A program made the position numbers and the translations under genes. The notes beneath the pieces are model-generated. The model did no database searches. It worked only from the letters and a program-made list of their open reading frames with translations, and was not told where the DNA came from. From JANNNF01 sp963772935 (GTDB lineage Bacteria; Pseudomonadota; Alphaproteobacteria; Rhodobacterales; Rhodobacteraceae): DNA of 64,000 nt. The DNA lies in NCBI GenBank assembly GCA_963772935.1, contig CAVYZK010000002.1:1-64000 (forward strand), in the 5' to 3' direction. Shown here piece by piece: positions 1 to 9,001 of this stretch (position 1 is its first letter; each line of letters opens with the position of its first letter).

Positions 1-318
1 ACCAAGAAAGACGCCGCATGGCTGTTCATGCAATGGGCCACATCCAAGGAAATGGACGCAACATTCGGCCTGAAGACCGGCGGGGCCACCCGCAGCTCAA
101 GCTGGGCCAACCCCGATTACGTCGCGGCCTTTGCCCCCAGCTATGTCGAGGCGGTCAGCAAACAGCTCGAACACACCCGCCCGACGATGGTGTTCCGGGA
201 AGGCTGGGGCGAGGTGGTTCTGGTGATCGTCGATGCGATCCACGCCATCTACGGCGGCGAAGACCCGGCCACGGCAGTCGCAACCCTGCAACAGGTTGCC
301 CCCGCAGTGATGCCCTGA
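1..318 (+). CDS. Carbohydrate ABC transporter substrate-binding protein, C-terminal part
   Basis: This is the last 105 residues of a periplasmic solute-binding protein; the reading frame is open from base 1, so the gene starts upstream of the window. The tail has the helix-rich look of family 1 (sugar/polyol) binding proteins: an early FMQWATSKE stretch and a late segment in which alternate helices close the C-terminal lobe. The call rests mainly on context, because two MalF/MalG-type permeases and a MalK-type ATPase follow on the same strand. The substrate cannot be told from this fragment. The stop is 67 bases before the first permease. Confidence 0.8.
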   Translation, partial: TKKDAAWLFMQWATSKEMDATFGLKTGGATRSSSWANPDYVAAFAPSYVEAVSKQLEHTRPTMVFREGWGEVVLVIVDAIHAIYGGEDPATAVATLQQVAPAVMP

Positions 319-385
319 CGCCCCCTTGGCCCCGCCGCAGGCTCATGCGGCGGGGCATCTTGCACCCCCTTGATAAGGAACGCAC

Positions 386-1264
386 ATGGCACTGGACGTC
401 GCACCATCGCAACCGAACCTGTGGCCCTATATCCTGCCCACCGTTCTGGTGCTGGGGGCCTGCACGCTGTACCCCATCGGCACCGTGCTGTGGATGTCGC
501 TGCATGACTGGACATGGGGCGGCGAGTCGACATTTTCTGGTCTGCGCAACTATCAGTTGCTCTGGCTCAAAGGCTCATTCCTGATCGCCCTGCTGAACAC
601 CGTCACCTTCGCGGTGTCGGCTGTGCTGGTGGAACTGGTGCTGGGCATGATCCTTGCCCTTGCCGCAAACCGGGTGACGGCGGGGGCGGGTCTGTTCCGC
701 GTCATCATGATCCTGCCGCTGATGGTGTCGGGCATCGCGGTGTCGCTGGTCTGGAAGGTGCTGCTGGACCCGACCTTTGGGGTGATCAACGCCACATTGG
801 GGGCTGTTGGCCTGCCGCAGCCGAACTGGCTGGGGTCAACCATCTTTGCGATGCCCAGTCTGGTGATGGTTGAAACATGGTGGCAGACCGGGTTTGTCTT
901 CATCATCCTTGCCGCCGCCCTGAAAAGCCTGCCAGAAGAACCGTTTGAGGCCGCCCGGCTGGAAGGTGCCAACGGCTGGCAGATGTTCCGCTACCTGACC
1001 CTGCCGATGCTGCGCCCGGTGATTGTGACGGTGGTCGTGTTCCGGCTGATCGACACGCTCAAGGTGTTCGATCTGGTGTTCGGCCTGACCGGCGGCGGGC
1101 CGTTGCGCGCGACCGAGGCGGTGCAGACCCTGACCTACCAGACCGCCTTCAAATTCTCGAACTTCGGCGAGGCGGCGGCGATTGTCGTGATTTTCTCGGC
1201 CCTGATCTTTGCCATCTGTGCCGCCTACGGCGCGCTGGACCGCCGCATGGAGGATGCCGAATGA
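386..1264 (+). CDS. Sugar ABC transporter permease (MalF/UgpA type)
   Basis: Inner-membrane permease of 292 residues that would form half of the translocation channel of a carbohydrate importer. About six hydrophobic segments are visible, beginning around residues 15-37. The cytoplasmic EAA loop, which docks on the ATPase, reads EAARLEGANGWQMFRYLTLP near residues 190-209. A good AAGGAA ribosome site lies five bases before the ATG. The stop codon overlaps the start of the next permease (ATGA), so the two are translationally coupled. Family and role are clear; the sugar is unknown. Confidence 0.9.
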   Translation: MALDVAPSQPNLWPYILPTVLVLGACTLYPIGTVLWMSLHDWTWGGESTFSGLRNYQLLWLKGSFLIALLNTVTFAVSAVLVELVLGMILALAANRVTAGAGLFRVIMILPLMVSGIAVSLVWKVLLDPTFGVINATLGAVGLPQPNWLGSTIFAMPSLVMVETWWQTGFVFIILAAALKSLPEEPFEAARLEGANGWQMFRYLTLPMLRPVIVTVVVFRLIDTLKVFDLVFGLTGGGPLRATEAVQTLTYQTAFKFSNFGEAAAIVVIFSALIFAICAAYGALDRRMEDAE

Positions 1265-2084
1265 CCCGCGCCAACCGTGCGACCCTGCTGGCTTATGTGG
1301 TGCTGACGGTCGCCGCCTGCGCCAGCCTGTTCCCGATCCTCTGGATCATGGGCATTTCGCTGAAAACGCAGGCCGATGCCTTTGCGATGCCGCCCAAACT
1401 GCTGTTCGTGCCGATCTGGGATCACTACGCCAAGGTCTGGGCCGATGCGACCTTCATCAAAAGCTTCCTCAATTCCGTGCTTCGCGGCACTGCTGGGCAA
1501 TCTGCTGGCCTTTGTGATTGGCATCCCGGCGGCATTCGCGCTGAACCAGCGGCGGGTGCCGGGGCGGGGGGCGATCCTTGCCTGGCTGCTGCTGGCCTAT
1601 ATGCTGCCGGAATTCCTGTTCGTCATTCCGATGTACGGCCTGTTTCAGGCGACAGGCCTGTATGACAGCGTGTTCGGCCTGGCGCTGGTCTATCAGACCT
1701 TCACCCTGCCCTTTACCATCTGGATGATGCGCGCCTTTTTCGCCGACGTGCCCTTTGCGCTGTATGAGGCCGCCCGGCTGGAGGGCGCGAAAAGTTGGCA
1801 GATCCTGTTCCGGGTCTATCTGCCGATGGCCGCACCGGGCATTGCCGCCACCGCAATTCTGAACACCATCCGCATCTGGAATGAACTCGCCATTGCGCTT
1901 GGGCTGACCTTTGACAAGGCGCAAACCGTGACACTCGCCGTGGCGGCCTACCGGGGCTACGCCTCGATCGACTGGGGCGCATTGTCGGCGGCGGCGATCA
2001 CCTCGATCCTGCCGATGCTGATCTTCGCCAGTACTGGCCCAACGCCAGATCGTCGGCGGCCTTAGCCTCGGGGCTGTAAAATGA
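1261..2084 (+). pseudogene. Sugar ABC transporter permease (MalG/UgpE type), two frameshifts as sequenced
   Basis: Second permease of the importer. The reading frame changes twice, yet the protein is fully recognisable. Frame 1 covers the N-terminus and first membrane segment up to about base 1480. Frame 2 carries the central membrane segments and the EAA loop (YEAARLEGAKSWQILFRVYL). Frame 3 supplies the expected C-terminus AQRQIVGGLSLGAVK ending at the TGA at 2082-2084. Removing one T at 1481-1482 and one A at about 2030 restores a single 273-residue frame of normal length. No other decay is seen, so sequencing error or a very recent lesion is likelier than an old pseudogene. If real, the importer would be dead. 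Confidence 0.8.
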
Positions 2085-2108
2085 CCAATATCAAGCGGGA
2101 GAACCAGC

Positions 2109-3182
2109 ATGGCAGCCGTTGAATTTCAGAATGTCGCGATCACTTTTGGCACGGTCCCCGTGGTGCGCGATCTGTCGATGACCATTCAGGATCGTGAGTT
2201 TGTCGTGCTGGTCGGCCCGTCAGGCTGTGGCAAATCCACCATTCTGCGGTCCATCGCGGGGCTTGCCGCCATCAGCAGCGGCGACATGCGCATCGGCGGC
2301 AAACGCATGAACGAAGCCGACCCCGCCGCGCGCGACATCGCCATGGTCTTTCAAAGCTATGCCCTGTTTCCCAACATGACCATTGCCGGAAACCTTGGTT
2401 TTGGCCTGAAAATCCGGGGCGAGGCGAAGGCCGCGATCAGCCAGAAGGTCCGCGATGTGGCCGGCATCGTCGGCCTGACAGACCAGTTGCATAAACGCCC
2501 CGGCGCTCTGTCGGGCGGGCAGCGGCAACGGGTGGCACTGGCCCGCGCGATCCTGCGCAGGCCGGGTGTGTTCTTGTTTGACGAGCCGCTGTCGAACCTT
2601 GATGCCGAATTCCGCACCGCAATGCGGGCCGAGATTGTGCGCTTCCACCGCACCCAAGGCGCGTCGATGGTCTACGTCACCCATGACCAGACCGAAGCGA
2701 TGACGATGGGCGACCGCATCGCCGTTCTGGCCCCCTTGTCCGCAGGCCACGCCGCAAACCTGATGCAATACGGCACCCCGGACGAGGTCTACCGCAAGCC
2801 CGCCAACCTGTTCGTCGCCCGCTTCATCGGCACTCCCCGCATGAACGTGGTCACCCTGCCCGTCAGTGATGGCGCAATCTTGTTCGGCAACCAACGCCTT
2901 GCCCTGCCCCCTGCCGCCGTACGGCTTCGCACGGTCACAGTCGGGCAACGGCCCGAGCATCTGCGCCTTTCAACCGAAGGAACCGGGCTTGCCGGGGCGG
3001 TCGAACATATCGAAAATCTGGGCCACGAGATGATCCTGACCTTGGCAACCGCCCTTGGCCCACTGGTCTTGCGCGCGGTGAAATCAGGCCAGACGCCAGC
3101 ATTGGGCCAGACGCTGCACCTGACCCTCGCCCCAGACGATCTGCACCTGTTCGACCCGGCAACGGACCAACGGATAGAGTGA
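2109..3182 (+). CDS. Sugar ABC transporter ATP-binding protein (MalK/UgpC type)
   Basis: ATPase of 357 residues that powers the preceding permease pair. Seen directly: Walker A GPSGCGKST at 36-44, Q-loop Gln near 82, signature LSGGQ at 134-138, Walker B VFLFDEP at 154-160 followed by the SNLD D-loop, and the switch His in YVTHDQ near 192. A C-terminal TOBE/MOI-type regulatory domain follows from about residue 235. The start ATG follows a GGGAG ribosome site. It lies 24 bases after the second permease and closes the transport operon. Confidence 0.92.
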   Translation: MAAVEFQNVAITFGTVPVVRDLSMTIQDREFVVLVGPSGCGKSTILRSIAGLAAISSGDMRIGGKRMNEADPAARDIAMVFQSYALFPNMTIAGNLGFGLKIRGEAKAAISQKVRDVAGIVGLTDQLHKRPGALSGGQRQRVALARAILRRPGVFLFDEPLSNLDAEFRTAMRAEIVRFHRTQGASMVYVTHDQTEAMTMGDRIAVLAPLSAGHAANLMQYGTPDEVYRKPANLFVARFIGTPRMNVVTLPVSDGAILFGNQRLALPPAAVRLRTVTVGQRPEHLRLSTEGTGLAGAVEHIENLGHEMILTLATALGPLVLRAVKSGQTPALGQTLHLTLAPDDLHLFDPATDQRIE

Positions 3183-3382
3183 CGCTCTGGCCGGGATCAC
3201 GGGCCCGACATATCTGCGCAGTGGAGGCGCGATGTTGGATGCCCCTATTTCGGTCCATACTGGCTTGGCGTTCCACTGGCCCGCATCCTGCCACCCGTCA
3301 TACTGGCAACGGGTCCAGTGTGGCCGCCTTTGACATGCGCATCCGCAAGACCATCTGAACGCAAGCAAAAGGCCTGCCGCGT

Positions 3383-3637
3383 TCAGCCGTTCTTGGCCAA
3401 AGCTGCCTCAAGCGCGGCAATCCGGGCCTCAAGGCTCGCGTTTTCCTCCCGCGCTTTCACGGCCATCGCGCGGGCCGCGTCAAATTCTTCGCGGGTCACG
3501 AAATCCCGGTCGGCCATCCAGCGGTCCACAAGGCCTTTCATCGCGGTCTCGGCCTCGGTCTTTGCCCCTTGGGCCACGCCCATGGCATTGGTCATAAGCT
3601 GGCTCATGTCGTCGAAAAACTTGTTGCGGGTCTGCAT
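3383..3637 (-). CDS. ubiK: UbiK-like accessory factor (BMFP domain)
   Basis: Small 84-residue protein of the UbiK/YqiC (DUF526) family, which helps aerobic ubiquinone synthesis in enterobacteria by forming membrane-associated coiled-coil oligomers. It begins MQTRNKFFDD, with the family's amphipathic N-terminal helix, and ends in a short coiled coil (ENASLEARIAALEAAL). The ATG at 3637 was chosen because an AAAGGA ribosome site lies just upstream and the family has this length; the frame stays open further upstream without homology. It is divergent from lgt. The role here is inferred from the family. Confidence 0.75.
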   Translation of the reverse strand: MQTRNKFFDDMSQLMTNAMGVAQGAKTEAETAMKGLVDRWMADRDFVTREEFDAARAMAVKAREENASLEARIAALEAALAKNG

Positions 3638-3779
3638 GGCGTGATCCTTTCGCAATCCTTGCCTTCTATATGCGGTGCCCGCCTTGCGTTCACAAGGCGC
3701 TGAAAGCCGCACCCGGCATTGCGGCTGCAATTGACAAGCCGCCCCCCAGCCCGGACAACGCAGGCCAAAGTGAGGCACC

Positions 3780-4655
3780 ATGACCTATATTCCCTTCCCG
3801 AACCTTTCGCCTGATATCGTGTCCTTTACCGTGTTCGGCATCACGGTGGCGCTGCGCTGGTATGCATTGGCCTATATCGTCGGGCTGATCGTGGGTTGGC
3901 AGATGGTCACCAAGGCCGTCAACACCCCCCGCCTCTGGCCGAATGGCGTGGCCCCGATGACAGCGGAACAGGTGGAACGCCTGCTGACATGGGTGATCCT
4001 CGGGGTGATTCTTGGGGGCCGTCTGGGCTATGTGCTGTTCTACCAGCCCGGTACCTATTGGCAGAACCCGGCACAGATCCTGAAAGTGTGGCAGGGCGGC
4101 ATGTCCTTTCATGGCGGTTTTCTGGGCGTGGTTGTTGCGGGCTATATCTTCTGCCGCCGCGAAGGCATCCCGATGCTGTCAGCCGCCGATCTGATGGCGA
4201 TGGCCGCCCCGCCCGGGCTGCTGCTGGGCCGGATTGCCAACTTCATCAACGCCGAGCTGTGGGGCCGCACCACCACCCTGCCTTGGGGCGTGGCCTTCCC
4301 GGGCGAGGCCGCACAATCCTGCGGGCTCGACGGTATCTGCGCCCGCCACCCCAGCCAGCTCTACGAGGCCGCGATGGAGGGGTTGATTCTTGGCGCGGTG
4401 CTGATCTGGCTGGTCTGGCGCAAGGGGTGGCTGATGGCCCCGGGCCGGGTGGCGGGGGTGTTCTTTGCGGGCTATGGCATCGCGCGGTTCTTGGTGGAAT
4501 TTGTCCGCCAACCCGACGCGCAGTTTGTGACCGACGGCAACCCCTTGGGCCTTGCCTGGCATGTTGCGGGCTATGGCCTGACCATGGGTCAGTTCCTGTC
4601 GCTGCCGATGATCGTAGTGGGGCTGTGGTTCATCCTGCGGGCACGGCCTGCATGA
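3780..4655 (+). CDS. lgt: Prolipoprotein diacylglyceryl transferase
   Basis: Inner-membrane enzyme that moves a diacylglyceryl group from phosphatidylglycerol to the lipobox cysteine of prolipoproteins, the first step of lipoprotein maturation. The 291 residues show about seven membrane segments, the conserved HGG motif at 111-113 (MSFHGGFLG) and the Lgt signature GRIANFINAELWGR at 150-163. Length is normal. Its stop overlaps the next start (ATGA), and lgt, the MidA-like gene and pgeF form one coupled run, an arrangement common in alphaproteobacteria. Confidence 0.96.
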   Translation: MTYIPFPNLSPDIVSFTVFGITVALRWYALAYIVGLIVGWQMVTKAVNTPRLWPNGVAPMTAEQVERLLTWVILGVILGGRLGYVLFYQPGTYWQNPAQILKVWQGGMSFHGGFLGVVVAGYIFCRREGIPMLSAADLMAMAAPPGLLLGRIANFINAELWGRTTTLPWGVAFPGEAAQSCGLDGICARHPSQLYEAAMEGLILGAVLIWLVWRKGWLMAPGRVAGVFFAGYGIARFLVEFVRQPDAQFVTDGNPLGLAWHVAGYGLTMGQFLSLPMIVVGLWFILRARPA

Positions 4656-5707
4656 CGCCGCTGGCGCAGTTGATCGCCGCGCGCATTGCGGCCACCGGGC
4701 CGATCAGCCTTGCGGACTACATGGCCGATTGCCTGCTGCACCCCGACCATGGCTACTACGCCACCCGCGACCCGTTCGGCATCACAGGCGATTTCACGAC
4801 AGCACCCGAGATCAGCCAGATGTTCGGCGAGTTGCTGGGCCTCTGTCTGGCGCAAAGCTGGCTGGACCAGGGCTCGCCCGCCTTTACCCTGGCCGAGCTT
4901 GGCCCCGGTCGCGGCACCCTGATGGCCGATGTTCTGCGCGCGACCAAAGGCGTTCCGGGGTTCCACACGTCCGCCCAAATCATGCTGGTCGAGGCTTCCG
5001 CCCCCTTGCGGGCACGGCAGGCGCAAGCCTTGGCCTCCTATCCCATCACATGGACCGACAGCATCACCACACTGCCCGACGCCCCCCTGTTCCTGCTGGC
5101 GAATGAGTTTTTCGATGCCCTGCCGATCCGCCAGTTCACCCGCCACGCGGACGGGTGGTGCGAAACCATGGTGGGGCTTGAGGGCGATGCGCTGACCCTT
5201 ATCCAATCCCCCCCCGCCCTGATCGCCGCCCTTGACCACCGCCTCGCCGACACCAGCCCCGGCGATATTGTCGAACTCTGCCCCGCCGCCCGCCCCATCG
5301 TGGCGAAGATAGGCACCACCATCGCGCGCCATGGCGGCGCTGCCCTGATCGTGGACTATGGCGGCTGGCGGTCCCGCGGCGATACGTTTCAGGCGCTGCG
5401 CCACCACGCCCCCACCACCCCCTTGGCCGAACCGGGCTTGGCCGATCTGACCGCCCATGTCGATTTCGCCGAACTGGCCCATGCAGCCCAACCCGCCGCC
5501 CATGCCTACACCACCCAAGGGGCTTTGCTGACCGCCCTTGGCATCGACGCGCGGGCCGAACGGCTGGCCCAATCCCTGCAGGGCGCGGCACTGGAAAACC
5601 ACCTTGCGGCCAAACGGCGCTTGACCGACCCCGCAGAAATGGGAACCTTGTTCAAAGTGCTGGCCTTGTACCCCGCAAGACACCCAAGCCCACCCGGAAC
5701 CGCCTGA
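4652..5707 (+). CDS. MidA/NDUFAF7-like class I SAM-dependent methyltransferase
   Basis: Protein of 351 residues in the DUF185/MidA family, whose mitochondrial member NDUFAF7 methylates an arginine of a complex I subunit during assembly. Visible motifs: the N-terminal DYMADCLLHPDHGYY block, FTTAPEISQMFGELLG, the SAM-binding loop LAELGPGRGTLMADVLRA near residues 80-97, and NEFFDALPIRQF near 150. The start at 4652 overlaps the lgt stop by four bases; the same frame is open further upstream only as a shadow of lgt. The role in complex I maturation is family inference. Confidence 0.88.
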   Translation: MTPLAQLIAARIAATGPISLADYMADCLLHPDHGYYATRDPFGITGDFTTAPEISQMFGELLGLCLAQSWLDQGSPAFTLAELGPGRGTLMADVLRATKGVPGFHTSAQIMLVEASAPLRARQAQALASYPITWTDSITTLPDAPLFLLANEFFDALPIRQFTRHADGWCETMVGLEGDALTLIQSPPALIAALDHRLADTSPGDIVELCPAARPIVAKIGTTIARHGGAALIVDYGGWRSRGDTFQALRHHAPTTPLAEPGLADLTAHVDFAELAHAAQPAAHAYTTQGALLTALGIDARAERLAQSLQGAALENHLAAKRRLTDPAEMGTLFKVLALYPARHPSPPGTA

Positions 5708-6474
5708 TGCTGGAGCCTATGCTGGAGATTGTCACCTCGGACGCGCTGCCTGTCCGCCACGGGTTCTTCACCCGTAAGGGAGGGGCATCTTCGGGCATAT
5801 TCTATGGTCTGAACTGCGGGCCGGGGTCCAGCGATCAGGCCGATGTGGTGGCGATCAACCGCGCACGGGTGGCGACGGCCATGGGGCTGACGCCCGACCA
5901 TCTGCTGACCATCAACCAGATCCATTCGTCAGACGTCATCCATGTGACGGCCCCCCTGCCCGCAGGTCCGCGCCCAAAAGCCGACGGCATGGTGACGGCA
6001 ACCCCCGGCATCGGGCTGGCGGTGCTGACCGCCGATTGCCAGCCCGTACTGTTTTGCGACGCACGCGCGCAGGTGATCGGTGCCGCCCACGCGGGCTGGC
6101 GCGGCGCGCATCTGGGTGTGCTGGAGGCGGTTCTGACCGCGATGGAAGGCCTTGGTGCGCAGCGCGCGAATATTTCCGCCGTGATCGGCCCCTGCATCAG
6201 TCAGGCCTCCTACGAGGTGGGGCCAGAGTTTTTTGACACCTTCACCGCCGATGACCCCCGCCACGCCCGCTTTTTCGCGCAAGGCACCGGTGACCGGATG
6301 CTGTTCGACCTGCCCGCCTTTGGCCTGCACCGCTTGCGTGAGGCAGGGGTGGGCCATGCCGAATGGACGCGCCATTGCACCTACCGCGACCCCGACCGCT
6401 TCTTTTCCTTCCGCCGCACCACCCATGCGGGCGAGGCTGACTATGGTCGGCTGATTTCGGTGATCCGGCTGTAA
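5707..6474 (+). CDS. pgeF: Peptidoglycan editing factor / YfiH-type laccase-domain protein
   Basis: Protein of 255 residues in the YfiH/DUF152 family, variously described as a polyphenol oxidase, a purine-nucleoside enzyme and, in E. coli, an editing factor that keeps wrong residues out of the peptidoglycan stem. Metal-binding features are visible: INQIHSSDV, AVLTADCQPVLF, the AAHAGWRG motif around residues 125-132, and a C-terminal CTYRDPDRFFSFRR. The start overlaps the preceding stop (TGATG). Confidence 0.9.
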   Translation: MLEPMLEIVTSDALPVRHGFFTRKGGASSGIFYGLNCGPGSSDQADVVAINRARVATAMGLTPDHLLTINQIHSSDVIHVTAPLPAGPRPKADGMVTATPGIGLAVLTADCQPVLFCDARAQVIGAAHAGWRGAHLGVLEAVLTAMEGLGAQRANISAVIGPCISQASYEVGPEFFDTFTADDPRHARFFAQGTGDRMLFDLPAFGLHRLREAGVGHAEWTRHCTYRDPDRFFSFRRTTHAGEADYGRLISVIRL

Positions 6475-6703
6475 GATTGCGCCCGGATTGGGGCACAACT
6501 GGAAACAATCGGCAGTGGCGTCGCGGCACTGTTGCGGCAAATGGCGCCAATTTATGCAGAAATCCGCTGCAATCGGCCCGCCACAATCCCATTGTCGCCA
6601 AACCGGAAATGGCCGCAATTGACCCAACAACAGCCCAAACCCCGCCGCATTGCGCCGTCAAAGTTCTCCTATGGTCAGAACGACCGCAGATCAGGAGGAC
6701 ACA

Positions 6704-6913
6704 ATGTCGATCAAAGCAAACGCAGCCACTCCGAACGCAGATGCCAAAACCGAACGTCGCTGGTTGCAGTCGGTCATTGCGGCCTCGGCCGAACCGCTTC
6801 CCAGCTTTCCGTGGATGCGCGGCGCACGGCGCAAACCCCAATCGCTGACCGAAGCCGCAGCCCCCGCCGTTGCCCCGGTCATCCCCCGCCGCGTAACGCT
6901 CGCCGCACGCTGA
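6704..6913 (+). CDS. Small conserved-looking hypothetical protein
   Basis: A 69-residue basic, Ala/Pro-rich protein with no membrane segment or signal peptide. A textbook AGGAGG lies five bases before the ATG at 6704, strong reason to take this start and to believe the gene is expressed. The sequence has a tryptophan-containing core (ERRWLQSVIAASAEPLPSFPWMRGARR) of the kind often conserved in Rhodobacteraceae small proteins. No function is assigned. Confidence 0.6.
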   Translation: MSIKANAATPNADAKTERRWLQSVIAASAEPLPSFPWMRGARRKPQSLTEAAAPAVAPVIPRRVTLAAR

Positions 6914-7089
6914 ACGCGAATCGCCTGTCGGCCCGCAAGGGCCGATTGCAGGCCATATTGTTTACAAAGCCGCCAGCAATCACAGTCCGCACATCAGGAT
7001 CGTCACCCAACGCCCGGCCAATTAAGAATAAACTTTGACCGCCTGCCCGAATTGGGCCACACCTTGCCCTACAGATGTCCCTCTGTACC

Positions 7090-7295
7090 AACAGGACGCT
7101 GGATGGGCGACGATAAGACCGCAGGACTGCATCGCATAAGATGCGGTTCGGGGCACCCCCTCCCGGCGTTACCGATCCGTATGCTCGTGCGGGTTCGGGA
7201 TTGATGCTCGGTAAGGCGGCCCCGGTGTGTCCTCTGCACGCCACAAAGGGGCCGCTTATCCATTTGCGGGGCGGCAATACTTCCCCTCTAAAACC
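7090..7295 (+). ncRNA. Candidate structured RNA, possibly 6S-like
   Basis: This gap of over 450 bases has no convincing gene but folds on paper as one long arm. An outer stem pairs CCGCA with TGCGG. A second stem pairs ATAAG..GCGG with CCGC..TTAT. A wide central bubble follows, then a terminal arm pairing GTTACCGA with TCGGTAA and GGGGC with GCCCC. A closing stem, large central bubble and terminal arm is the general plan of 6S RNA, and the 3' part has a TGCGGGGCGGCA stretch like its closing stem. Ends and strand are uncertain; no promoter was identified. Confidence 0.3.
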
Positions 7296-7306
7296 AGCCC
7301 GCACTA

Positions 7307-7348
7307 CGGAGTTTTCAAAGGCTCCGAGACGATTTCTTGCAAGAAATC
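7307..7348. repeat. Palindromic repeat and perfect 18-bp palindrome, probable Lrp terminator
   Basis: CGGAG(N10)CTCCG at 7307-7326 forms an imperfect palindrome with a TTCAAA core. It is followed by a perfect 9+9 palindrome, GATTTCTTG/CAAGAAATC, at 7331-7348. They lie 20-60 bases beyond the stop of the leftward Lrp-type gene and probably end its transcript. The CGGAG..TTCAAA..CTCCG element recurs twice at 22837-22879. Confidence 0.5.
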
Positions 7349-7367
7349 GGGGGGTGCCACGCCCAGA

Positions 7368-7868
7368 TCAGGCCGTCTTTGCCAGCCGGGCCTCCAGCAC
7401 TTCAAACGGCAAGCCCGGCAAATCCTTGGCACAGCGGATCACCAGACTGGTCTTCACCGATGCCACATTGTCGGCACTGGTCAGCCCCTCGGTCAGGAAA
7501 TTCTGAAAGGTCGAAAGGTCCGGTGCCACGCATTTCAGGATGAAATCAATCTCACCGTTCAGCATGTGGCACTCACGCACCAAGGGCCAGTCGCGGCAGC
7601 GTTGCTCGAACGCCGACAGATCCACCTCGGCCTGACTGCGCAGCCGCACCATGGCAAAGACCTGCACTTCAAACCCCAGTTCGCGCGCGTCGATGTCGGC
7701 GTGATAGCCGGTGATATAACCCTGCTCCTCCAGCGTACGCACCCGGCGCAGGCAGGGTGGCGCGGAAATGCCGACCCGGCTGGCCAGTTCCACATTGGTC
7801 ATCCGGCCATCGGCCTGCAATTCGGCCAGAATGTGACGGTCGATGGGGTCCAGCTTCGATCCGGCCAT
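7368..7868 (-). CDS. Lrp/AsnC family transcriptional regulator
   Basis: DNA-binding regulator of 166 residues. An N-terminal winged helix-turn-helix (LDPIDRHILAELQADGR, then ELASRVGISAPPCLRRVRTLE) is followed by the RAM/AsnC ligand-binding domain (IDFILKCVAPDLSTFQNFL). The start at 7868 was chosen over an in-frame ATG 27 bases upstream because AAGGAG sits seven bases before it. It is divergent from trxB across about 170 bases, an arrangement common in this bacterial group. Target genes and ligand cannot be read from the sequence. Confidence 0.9.
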   Translation of the reverse strand: MAGSKLDPIDRHILAELQADGRMTNVELASRVGISAPPCLRRVRTLEEQGYITGYHADIDARELGFEVQVFAMVRLRSQAEVDLSAFEQRCRDWPLVRECHMLNGEIDFILKCVAPDLSTFQNFLTEGLTSADNVASVKTSLVIRCAKDLPGLPFEVLEARLAKTA

Positions 7869-8039
7869 GGGATGCTCCTTGTTCAGGCCCATCATGTAGG
7901 CTGATCGCCCCCCTTGCGCAACAATGTTTCACAACTGCGCAATTTGCTGTCGCAAACGCCCTGCCTTACGCAACGTCGCAGGGCTTTCCGCCCCCCGCCG
8001 CTTTGCCTATATGAAGCGTGCAAAGACATGAGGGGCACC

Positions 8040-8978
8040 ATGGGCGAGACTCGGCATACAAAGGTTCTGATCATCGGCTCTGGCCCGGCAGGTTACACGG
8101 CGGCGGTTTATTCGGCGCGCGCGATGCTGAACCCGATCCTCGTGCAGGGCATCCAGCCCGGCGGGCAATTGACCATCACGACCGAGGTCGAAAACTGGCC
8201 CGGCGACACCCATGTGCAAGGCCCCGACCTGATGGTGCGGATGGAAGACCACGCCCGCGCCATGGGGGCCGAGATCATTTCGGACTACATCAGCAGCCTC
8301 GATCTGTCGCAGCGCCCCTTCGTGGCGCAGGCGGATTCTGGCACCACATTTACCGCCGATGCGGTGATCCTTGCCACCGGCGCACAGGCGAAATGGCTGG
8401 GCCTGCCGTCCGAAGAAAAATTCAAGGGCTTTGGCGTGTCCGCCTGCGCCACCTGCGACGGATTTTTCTATCGCGGCAAGGAAATAGTGGTGATCGGCGG
8501 CGGCAACACGGCGGTTGAGGAGGCGCTGTTCCTGACCAACTTCGCGTCCAAAGTGACGCTGATCCATCGCCGCGATACCTTGCGCGCCGAAAAGATCATG
8601 CAGGACCGCCTGTTCAAGCACCCCAAGATCACCATGCTGTGGAACCATGAGGTGACCGAAGTGCTGGGCGACGAGGCCCCGCTTGGCGTCACCGCCGTGC
8701 GCGCCCGCAATGTGCTGACCGGCGAGGTCACCGACGTGCCATGCTCGGGCTTCTTCGTCGCCATCGGCCATGCGCCTGCGTCGGAATTGGTGAAAGACCA
8801 GTTGCCGCTGCATTCGGGCGGCTATGTGCAGGTCGAGGCTGGCTCTACCCGCACCGCCATTCCCGGCGTCTTCGCGGCAGGCGATCTGACCGACCACATC
8901 TACCGCCAAGCCGTCACCTCGGCAGGCATGGGCTGCATGGCCGCGCTGGACGCCGAAAAGTTCCTTGCGGGGCACTGA
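8040..8978 (+). CDS. trxB: Thioredoxin-disulfide reductase
   Basis: Cytosolic flavoenzyme that passes electrons from NADPH to thioredoxin. The 312-residue frame shows the FAD dinucleotide fold GSGPAGYTAA near 13-22, the redox-active CATC at 136-139, the NADPH motif VIGGGNTAVEEAL near 151-163 and the second FAD motif GVFAAGDLTD near the C-terminus. The start at 8040 follows a GAGGGG site; an in-frame ATG lies 12 bases upstream at 8028. It is divergent from the Lrp-type regulator. Confidence 0.95.
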   Translation: MGETRHTKVLIIGSGPAGYTAAVYSARAMLNPILVQGIQPGGQLTITTEVENWPGDTHVQGPDLMVRMEDHARAMGAEIISDYISSLDLSQRPFVAQADSGTTFTADAVILATGAQAKWLGLPSEEKFKGFGVSACATCDGFFYRGKEIVVIGGGNTAVEEALFLTNFASKVTLIHRRDTLRAEKIMQDRLFKHPKITMLWNHEVTEVLGDEAPLGVTAVRARNVLTGEVTDVPCSGFFVAIGHAPASELVKDQLPLHSGGYVQVEAGSTRTAIPGVFAAGDLTDHIYRQAVTSAGMGCMAALDAEKFLAGH

Positions 8979-9001
8979 AGAGGTTCGGGCTTTGACAAGA
9001 A

